Assembly: GCA_030744755.1 (NCBI GenBank)
Contig: JASLPY010000026.1
Location: 1-58,273, forward strand
Length of the DNA stretch: 58,273 nt
Direction of reading: 5' to 3'
Source of the DNA: Kiritimatiellia bacterium
GTDB lineage: Bacteria > Verrucomicrobiota > Kiritimatiellia > UBA8416 > JADHWI01
Positions 53,405 through 58,273 of this stretch are shown here, piece after piece. The translations under genes and the position numbers were made by a program. How positions within the stretch are numbered: position 1 is the first letter of the stretch; each line of letters begins with the position of its first letter. A model generated the notes under the pieces. That model made no database searches. It worked only from the letters and a program-made list of their open reading frames with translations, and was not told the origin of the DNA.

Positions 53405-54949
53405 TCAACGAACACGGTTTTGCGTGGTCTGTTCAAGCGCTTCGCCGAGCAGCGCGAAAGCGTGCATCAGTTTGGCGCCCCTGAAGTAGAAATCGTGAAA
53501 CTCTTTTCCTGACACCGTCCTTCGCGCCGCGCCGGCGTAAGCCTTCGGCAGTGGGGTCTTGTCGTCGCAGAACATCGCGTAAGCCGCGAGGGCCTGCTGT
53601 TCGGCCGCACGCAGGTATGCCGAATCCTTGTACTGCTTGTACCATTCCACCCGCCGGATGATCTCGCGGGCGTGCTTTATGCTTGTGTCAATCGCGGACA
53701 AGTCAGAGACGTTGGCCGGCGGCCTCGTACCAGCGGAGACGTCTGTCTGCAGATCACGACTGCCGTTGCCCAGGGAGCTCTCGATATTCAGTAAGGCCTG
53801 TTGCAGCCTTTCGTTCCCGAGCAAGAGTGTAGCCAGTTCTTTCAGCTTCGCGGAGATCGAGGGAGCTCGATCGCGAGTGTCCAGCGACAATTCGGCGGCG
53901 TGCTCGGCGAGGCGGTCGGATTGGCCCGACTTATTGGGTGTCTTTCCATTCACATCTGTATCAAAGGTAAACGGGATGAAGCCATGTTTCGTGGCGCGCG
54001 CGATCTGGACGTTGAGTACTTTCTCAAGGATCTCCAGCATCTGGCGCTTAACGTCTGCGTCCTTTGTGGTGAGGTACGTTTTGACCCATAGCCGCAAGTG
54101 CGCGCCCTGGTGGGCTGGAAATCCGGCAAGACTGCCTTCACGGCTGTCTTGACCGGTGTAGTCCCCGTGCCGGCAGTAGATACATCGTTCTTGATCCCAG
54201 TAATGCGCATTCCAGACACCAAGCGCGTACTTTTCGAGAGGGGTACGCTCTCCGGGGTTCGCCTCCGGCAAGGCCGAGAGGAAATCGAGGAACGGCACAG
54301 TGTCCTTGATTTCGTGGTAGCAGGCTGCGAACAGATGCCTGCTCGGACCTTTGAAATAGGTGGGACATTCGTTTTCGAAGTCCCAGCCCAGATGTTCGCC
54401 CCACGGGTAAAGGCTAGCCGGTCCCATCGTTTCGGTGAACCACCATGTCAGCGCTTCCTCGGCCTCCGCCCTGTACTTCGCCTTCCCCGTAATCCGGCTC
54501 AGGTCAATGAGCATCAGATAAAGATCCCGGTCTTCATAGATGTCACAACCATACATTGTGACCTTGTGCGGACCTTCGCTGCCGAGACCAGCCGGATAGT
54601 TAAGGCAGCGGTTGTAGTTGAACTTTCGGAACGGGTTGTCCAACTTCTTTTGCCACTCGTATTGTGCTGGAGCATCGAAGAGTGGATAGGGGCCAATCCG
54701 GGGCGTGTCTTCGCGCGTTAGCAGAACCGCGAACAGTGGGCTATGGGTCTCACCGTAGCGATCCCGGCCGAACGTGATCATGCAATCCGCGAAGTCGGTG
54801 GCAGCTTTCAGGTAGTCGTGTTCTGAGGTCGGAGTCGTACCCGCCGGGCTGGCGAGGGTCCAGAAGATCGATATGATCAGTAAAAACACGTACAACAGAA
54901 AGGGGCGGGCCAGTTGGAGCGTTGCAACGCCTTTGTAGCGAGTCCTCAT
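53405..54949 (-). CDS. Exported alpha/alpha-toroid-like protein, possible glycosidase or lyase
   Basis: 514 residues from ATG 54949 (AAGGATGG 11 bases upstream). Alternatives are ATG 54964 and a GTG at 54991 that overlaps the previous stop. Signal-anchor LARPFLLYVFLLIISIFWTL, then FGRDRYGETHSPLFAVLLTR, a conserved opening I associate with exported PVC helical-barrel proteins. Repeating helical segments follow (DLYLMLIDLSRITGKAKYRA, SRHLFAACYHEIKDTVPFLD, HLRLWVKTYLTTKDADVKRQ), and three cysteines lie in WDQERCIYCRHG. I cannot name a CAZy family. Neighbours make a carbohydrate role likely. Confidence 0.72.
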   Translation of the reverse strand: MRTRYKGVATLQLARPFLLYVFLLIISIFWTLASPAGTTPTSEHDYLKAATDFADCMITFGRDRYGETHSPLFAVLLTREDTPRIGPYPLFDAPAQYEWQKKLDNPFRKFNYNRCLNYPAGLGSEGPHKVTMYGCDIYEDRDLYLMLIDLSRITGKAKYRAEAEEALTWWFTETMGPASLYPWGEHLGWDFENECPTYFKGPSRHLFAACYHEIKDTVPFLDFLSALPEANPGERTPLEKYALGVWNAHYWDQERCIYCRHGDYTGQDSREGSLAGFPAHQGAHLRLWVKTYLTTKDADVKRQMLEILEKVLNVQIARATKHGFIPFTFDTDVNGKTPNKSGQSDRLAEHAAELSLDTRDRAPSISAKLKELATLLLGNERLQQALLNIESSLGNGSRDLQTDVSAGTRPPANVSDLSAIDTSIKHAREIIRRVEWYKQYKDSAYLRAAEQQALAAYAMFCDDKTPLPKAYAGAARRTVSGKEFHDFYFRGAKLMHAFALLGEALEQTTQNRVR

Positions 54950-54987
54950 TCGATTTCGTTCCATCCTTTGGGTCTGGCCTCGATATG

Positions 54988-55935
54988 TCACTTCGACGGC
55001 TTGGTCTGCAAAGTCTCGGGCAATGGATCGATGATCAACTTGCTTTCCGGGACTGTAATGGAGAACTTCTTTGGTTGGGTGTTGTAATCAGCAGTGTCAG
55101 CACCACTCTGGCTGAAGAAGACGTTCTTTCTGACGCCGGAGTGTCCATTCTGGATAATATCATCAGCAATTGTGCCGGATCCGTTGGTGATGCGCTGCCA
55201 ATCGCCGCTCGCGGTCATTGCCCCGTGGTCAGGATAGAATGACAGGCGGGGTTTCTGGCCTGTCTCTCCGTTACGTGCGTAATCCTCTATGAAGGAATAG
55301 AAGCCGCGAAGCTCTTTCTTGGTCATAACAGTTTTGTAGGAAGCAATCTTCTCCCACGCTTTCCCTTTTTCACTGACCCAGGCGGTGTAGATTGTTCCCT
55401 TGTCCTGGGGGGTGAGCAATACCATGAAACTGTAGGTGTTACCGACTTCCCAGGCATAGGGCATCATCGTTTTGGCCCCGGACCCTTCGCCTCCAAAGCG
55501 ACTGCTCTTGGCTTTATCGTTGGTGAAGAGCACTTGGGTTCGATCGGCTTCATCCACCTCAGAACTCTTGTTCTTGCCTCCGCCTCTGTCCCAGACGGAG
55601 AAGATTGCGAGATGACCTGATCCGTGGTCCTGGATGCCGAAGTAACCGACATCAAAACCGATTGTGCAGAAATAAGTGTGCTTTACCGTTTTCTCTACAC
55701 GGATCTCATTATAGTAGGCCAGGTATGTTGCCTTCGGGTCAGGATGGTGATAGCTGATATGGACAGAAGGAGCGAAGTAGTTGTACTTTAGGTGTGACGT
55801 TTCTTTCAGCCTTTTGCGAATGTTGTTATGTCGTCTCTCGCGAGCTGACTCAGCGTGGGTAGAGGTGACAAGATTGATGACAAGCAGTAACGCGTAAATT
55901 ATTCGTGTGGTTTTCAATGTGTTGTGTTCCTCCAT
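54988..55935 (-). CDS. Exported DUF3472 domain protein
   Basis: 315 residues with a signal peptide (IIYALLLVINLVTSTHA). The core matches DUF3472: SYHHPDPKATYLAYYNEIRV, TIGFDVGYFGIQDHGSGHLA, IFSVWD, then SSRFGGEGSGAKTMMPYAWE and NTYSFMVLLTPQDKGTIYTA. The family is beta-rich, probably a carbohydrate-binding or surface domain; its biochemical role is unknown. The stop overlaps an alternative start of the next gene as GTGA, so the two are probably co-translated. Confidence 0.88.
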   Translation of the reverse strand: MEEHNTLKTTRIIYALLLVINLVTSTHAESARERRHNNIRKRLKETSHLKYNYFAPSVHISYHHPDPKATYLAYYNEIRVEKTVKHTYFCTIGFDVGYFGIQDHGSGHLAIFSVWDRGGGKNKSSEVDEADRTQVLFTNDKAKSSRFGGEGSGAKTMMPYAWEVGNTYSFMVLLTPQDKGTIYTAWVSEKGKAWEKIASYKTVMTKKELRGFYSFIEDYARNGETGQKPRLSFYPDHGAMTASGDWQRITNGSGTIADDIIQNGHSGVRKNVFFSQSGADTADYNTQPKKFSITVPESKLIIDPLPETLQTKPSK

Positions 55936-55978
55936 TATTCTCTGCTTGTACCAACCCTTTGCACAGCCTGAGCCTCTT

Positions 55979-56107
55979 CGTGGGGCGATATGTGGTGGCT
56001 GCTACAGCACCATAATCCCGTTCCTGCGTTCAGCCAGTAGATACCAGTTCGATCCAGCCATCGACTTCTACGGTATACTCGGATTCCGTGTTGTCCTGGC
56101 CCCCTAG
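55979..56107 (+). pseudogene. Remnant of a formylglycine-generating-enzyme-like (SUMF1) protein
   Basis: A plus-strand frame ending TAG 56105-56107 reads RGAICGGCYSTIIPFLRSAS, then RYQFDPAIDFYGIL and GFRVVLAP. This is the C-terminal signature of the FGE-sulfatase domain (RGGSW...RSAxR...GFRVVL), with the usual RGGSW degraded to CGGCY. Only about 42 codons remain, squeezed between two minus-strand genes, so it cannot be functional. Confidence 0.75.
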
Positions 56108-56131
56108 ACTGCCGAATGAGCAGGAGCAGTT

Positions 56132-57292
56132 TTAGTCTGTCTTCATTCCAAAATGTCTCAGGAAGAACTCCATCACTTCGTCCACGGGGAATTGCGGGGC
56201 TTCCTTCTTGAGCCGAACCGTACACTCGATGCCAAGCTCATCCATCTTCTTCTTGAGAACCAACCCGAACTTCGGATGGTGGATGTGCTGGTTACCACTG
56301 CTGTTTTCGGGTAGAGGACTGTTGGCCTGCTTGTAATGGAAGAAGATGGGGGGATCGTCTTTTGTCAAATGGGTGATCGGCGAGGCATCTTCAAAAAGTG
56401 GATGAAACTTCGGGTCGTTGATGTCATCCCCTTCTTCCATCCCAAAAAACGCGGCTAGCGCATCGTGACTTTCGGTCGTATTGAAAAGCTCGTGGATAAA
56501 GCGCGGATCGTAAGATGTTTGCGCGTTATAAGGCGCGGCAGCGACGAGGCGTGTTGACTGGCGCGCAATTGGATCATCGCTGTCGGGATCGGCAAGATCG
56601 TCGTGAAATGCCAGCCACTGCGATATCCCCGATCCGGCAGACCCGCCAAAAGCACCGATTCTTTTCGGGTCTATGTTATACCTCTCCGCGTTATGCCTTA
56701 TGTACTGAAGGGCCCGTGCGCAGTCGTGCATCTGCATCGGGTAAGGTCCGACATCGGTGAGGCGGTAGTTGAATGACGCAAATGAAACGCCGCTCTCGAG
56801 CATCCTCTTTAACAATTCATTATTGATGCCGCGCTTGTCGCCGCCCCGAAATCCGCCGCCGTGAATGTATATCAATAACGGTGTAGGCTTGTTGCTTTTA
56901 GCAAGCCACAGATCGAATCTTTGCTTCTCGTGTTCACCATATTCAACATCTGCATGCGCAGGTGCAGTTCTCTGCATGCGTCGGCGCTGATCCTGGCCAC
57001 GCTGGCGGCCCTTCCCGGCCCTCTGGGCAACATTGTTAAAGAAAACGGCCTGTTCGCCGGGTTCGATGAATCCATCGCCGTTCGTGTCGACAGCATTGAA
57101 CTTGCCACGGTGCTTTTCCGGGTATTCCGCCAGTGACAGTCTGCCGTCCCCGTCTCTGTCGTGCGCCCTGACAATATGCGCCCCTCTCGCCGAGGTGTCC
57201 GTACCACCCCTCGGCTTCTGCGCGATGCCGTGATCGCTAATCAAGCTGACTGAGACTGTGAGCAACAATGAAGTCACATAATGCCTGGTCAT
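56132..57292 (-). CDS. Exported EF-hand / HSL-type esterase fusion
   Basis: 386 residues. Signal peptide (VTSLLLTVSVSLISDHGIA), then two EF-hand loops at about 44-55 and 67-78 (DRDGDGRLSLAE, DTNGDGFIEPGE), a basic linker, and an alpha/beta hydrolase of the hormone-sensitive-lipase type. The hydrolase shows oxyanion motif IYIHGGGFRGG and nucleophile elbow GAFGGSAGSG (Ser about residue 220). The catalytic His lies in the last third. Calcium binding by the EF-hands may stabilise or tether the enzyme outside the cell. Likely removes acetyl groups from sugars. The end is complete (HFGMKTD). Confidence 0.88.
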   Translation of the reverse strand: MTRHYVTSLLLTVSVSLISDHGIAQKPRGGTDTSARGAHIVRAHDRDGDGRLSLAEYPEKHRGKFNAVDTNGDGFIEPGEQAVFFNNVAQRAGKGRQRGQDQRRRMQRTAPAHADVEYGEHEKQRFDLWLAKSNKPTPLLIYIHGGGFRGGDKRGINNELLKRMLESGVSFASFNYRLTDVGPYPMQMHDCARALQYIRHNAERYNIDPKRIGAFGGSAGSGISQWLAFHDDLADPDSDDPIARQSTRLVAAAPYNAQTSYDPRFIHELFNTTESHDALAAFFGMEEGDDINDPKFHPLFEDASPITHLTKDDPPIFFHYKQANSPLPENSSGNQHIHHPKFGLVLKKKMDELGIECTVRLKKEAPQFPVDEVMEFFLRHFGMKTD

Positions 57293-57482
57293 TCTTGTAT
57301 CCTCGTTTTGGCCTCCGACCTGTCGTAGCGCCCGCGTCCTCGCGCCACAGCTCCCTCTTGTGGAACCTTACACAATATCGGTCGGTGTGTGTACAGAATA
57401 AAGGATTAGAGCATTTTCCGCTGTGAGGCATTTCTGTAGCGAGAGCGTTTGGCATTGGGCACCGGAATCGGCCTGCTGCAGC

Positions 57483-57539
57483 CCGCCTACATCGCTTTGC
57501 GAAGCCTGCCAGCAGCACTTCGTGCAACAATGTAGGCGG
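57483..57539. repeat. Long palindrome CCGCCTACAT/ATGTAGGCGG
   Basis: Perfect 10-bp arms at 57483-57492 and 57530-57539 enclose about 37 bases that contain further complementary parts (TTGCGAAG against CTTCGTGCAA). The whole can fold as a long branched hairpin, in the style of REP or small non-autonomous elements. Confidence 0.75.
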
Positions 57540-57586
57540 ACAATGCGGGCAGGCACGCACATCACGCTGGTACATTTACTATGGCA

Positions 57587-57634
57587 CGCCTCGGAGATTC
57601 ATGCCTACTCCAGTACGTGCGCATCTCCGAGGCG
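57587..57634. repeat. Diverged copy C of the 68-bp palindromic element
   Basis: Arms CGCCTCGGAGAT (57587-57598) and ATCTCCGAGGCG (57623-57634) share the CTCGGAGAT/ATCTCCGAG core with copies A and B, and the loop CCTACTCCAGTACGTGC parallels their CCTACTTTCCAAGTACATGC. The outer parts differ, so it is an older family member. Confidence 0.65.
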
Positions 57635-57937
57635 CACATCTCCGTGCACCCCCCAAGACAACCCCAGGCCGTGTTTTGGAGTGTTTCGACGGGGTCAAAA
57701 TCCTCGATCTATACATTCACCCACTCACGTACCCACCCTGGGGTACAGAAAGAACTCGGCCCACTCATACTGGTATTGCAATTCGACGGGCAAGCTGAGA
57801 AGCCGGAAAGGGCTGGAATAGACCGGACGCCTCCCCGAGTACATGAGAAGATTTGAGCCCTAACTCCCCCGATTGACAGAGATTTGAGAATTCATGCATG
57901 GGGTATGCATTGAGCCTGCAGGGCAGGTTCCAAGGGT

Positions 57938-58033
57938 ATGCAGAAGGCCCCCAGTGTCCCAAATGAGAAGGGTCACGAAGTCTGGGTCAAGGCGATGGAG
58001 CCGGAACTGAAGAGGATGCTGGGCGAAAAGTAG
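57938..58033 (+). pseudogene. Probable remnant of a GDSL/SGNH hydrolase C-terminus
   Basis: A short plus-strand frame ends NEKGHEVWVKAMEPELKRML before TAG 58031-58033. This resembles the end of SGNH/GDSL esterases, where a catalytic Asp-x-x-His block is followed by xxKGYxxWAxAMxPxLxxLL. The catalytic block is missing (SVPNEKG), and a TGA lies 10 codons upstream of the Met. Too short to be a working gene. Confidence 0.5.
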
Positions 58034-58160
58034 ATTCTATCCGCCTCTATTCTATTTGTTTTTTCTATCCTATCCTGACGCAAACAAGCTCTGCTCGATC
58101 TAATTGGAGCAAAACCAACAATTGGTCATTTTGCTCCGAGTAACTGATTGAGAACGGTTG

Positions 58161-58227
58161 CCATGAGGCGCGGTGTAAACCGTCGCCTCGATGGCTTTGA
58201 ATCCCCTCTAAGCCCTTTTGGAGGGGA
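58161..58227. repeat. Two hairpins near the right window edge
   Basis: CCATGAGGCGCGGT pairs with ACCG(t)CGCCTC(g)ATGG (58161-58194), a 14-bp stem with two single-base bulges and a GTAA loop. A second stem, TCCCCTC (58202-58208) with GAGGGGA (58221-58227), follows. The first resembles a structured RNA or REP-like element, the second a weak terminator. No gene is visible from 58034 to the edge. Confidence 0.5.
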
Positions 58228-58273
58228 AAGGCTCCTCCTCAATGCAATAATGCGTGGTTCGCGTTGCACGGGG

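Larger units (their letters stand above)
57293..57937. other. Intergenic region with palindromes, no intact gene
   Basis: Upstream of the esterase gene, 645 bases hold no credible gene; open frames here are short and compositionally odd. They contain two palindromic elements (57483-57539 and 57587-57634) and a half-copy of the 68-bp element's loop (CCCCGAGTACATGAG near 57833). Confidence 0.55.

Noticed and set aside
57423..57856. Several overlapping plus-strand frames of 65-132 codons
   Set aside because: They run through palindromes, lack ribosome sites and have no coherent hydrophobic or catalytic pattern.

Overview
The window looks like chromosome of a Gram-negative PVC-superphylum bacterium, most likely Kiritimatiellota or a relative in Lentisphaerota or Verrucomicrobiota. 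I base this on three things: a complete locus of the type named Amuc_1098-1102 in Akkermansia; a coaE-rho core cluster; and a dense set of exported sulfatases, fucosidases, DUF3472, HzsA-like and Gfo/Idh proteins. No rRNA is present, so the taxon is inferred from gene content only.

Region 1 (1-25.2 kb) is a compact housekeeping core. A 3'-incomplete rpsB runs off the left edge on the minus strand, with an unusual repetitive tail. Divergent from it is the five-gene pilus-like secretin locus: an Amuc_1102-type protein, a PilM-like ATPase fused to a PilN-like part, Amuc_1100- and Amuc_1099-type proteins, and a secretin. Then follow a stand-alone 5'-3' exonuclease, coaE, rho, the proteostasis run tig-clpP-clpX, panD, a CCA-adding enzyme, purine nucleoside phosphorylase, a short lysine 2,3-aminomutase-like radical SAM enzyme, a YgbA-type protein, a membrane Ser/Thr kinase, prmA, pcm, acylphosphatase, hflX and a small cysteine-rich protein.

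Region 2 (25.2-26.1 kb) is a spacer with inverted repeats, one small membrane protein, and tRNA-Gly(CCC) followed by an intrinsic terminator. It separates the core from the accessory part.

Region 3 (26.1-58.3 kb) is a glycan-catabolic region, mostly on the minus strand and rich in exported proteins. It holds a G+C-rich plus-strand trio (Tat-exported TIM-barrel protein, Tat-exported Gfo/Idh oxidoreductase, HEAT-repeat protein), two FGly-type sulfatases, GH29 and GH95 fucosidases, two URO-D-family proteins, a lipoprotein beta-propeller, and a CHASE histidine kinase with a receiver-only response regulator. It continues with a six-hairpin-type protein fused in frame to a GH105 enzyme, an alpha/beta hydrolase, an alpha/alpha-toroid-like protein, a DUF3472 protein and an EF-hand esterase. 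Together they fit breakdown of a sulfated, fucose-containing polysaccharide (fucoidan-like) outside the cytoplasm; the substrate is inferred.

Region 3 also contains gene ghosts: the tails of two sulfatases, of a formylglycine-generating-enzyme-like protein and of a GDSL hydrolase. Its intergenic spaces carry several palindromic elements, including two 68-bp copies about 17.6 kb apart that differ at two positions. This suggests repeated gain, loss and rearrangement of catabolic genes.
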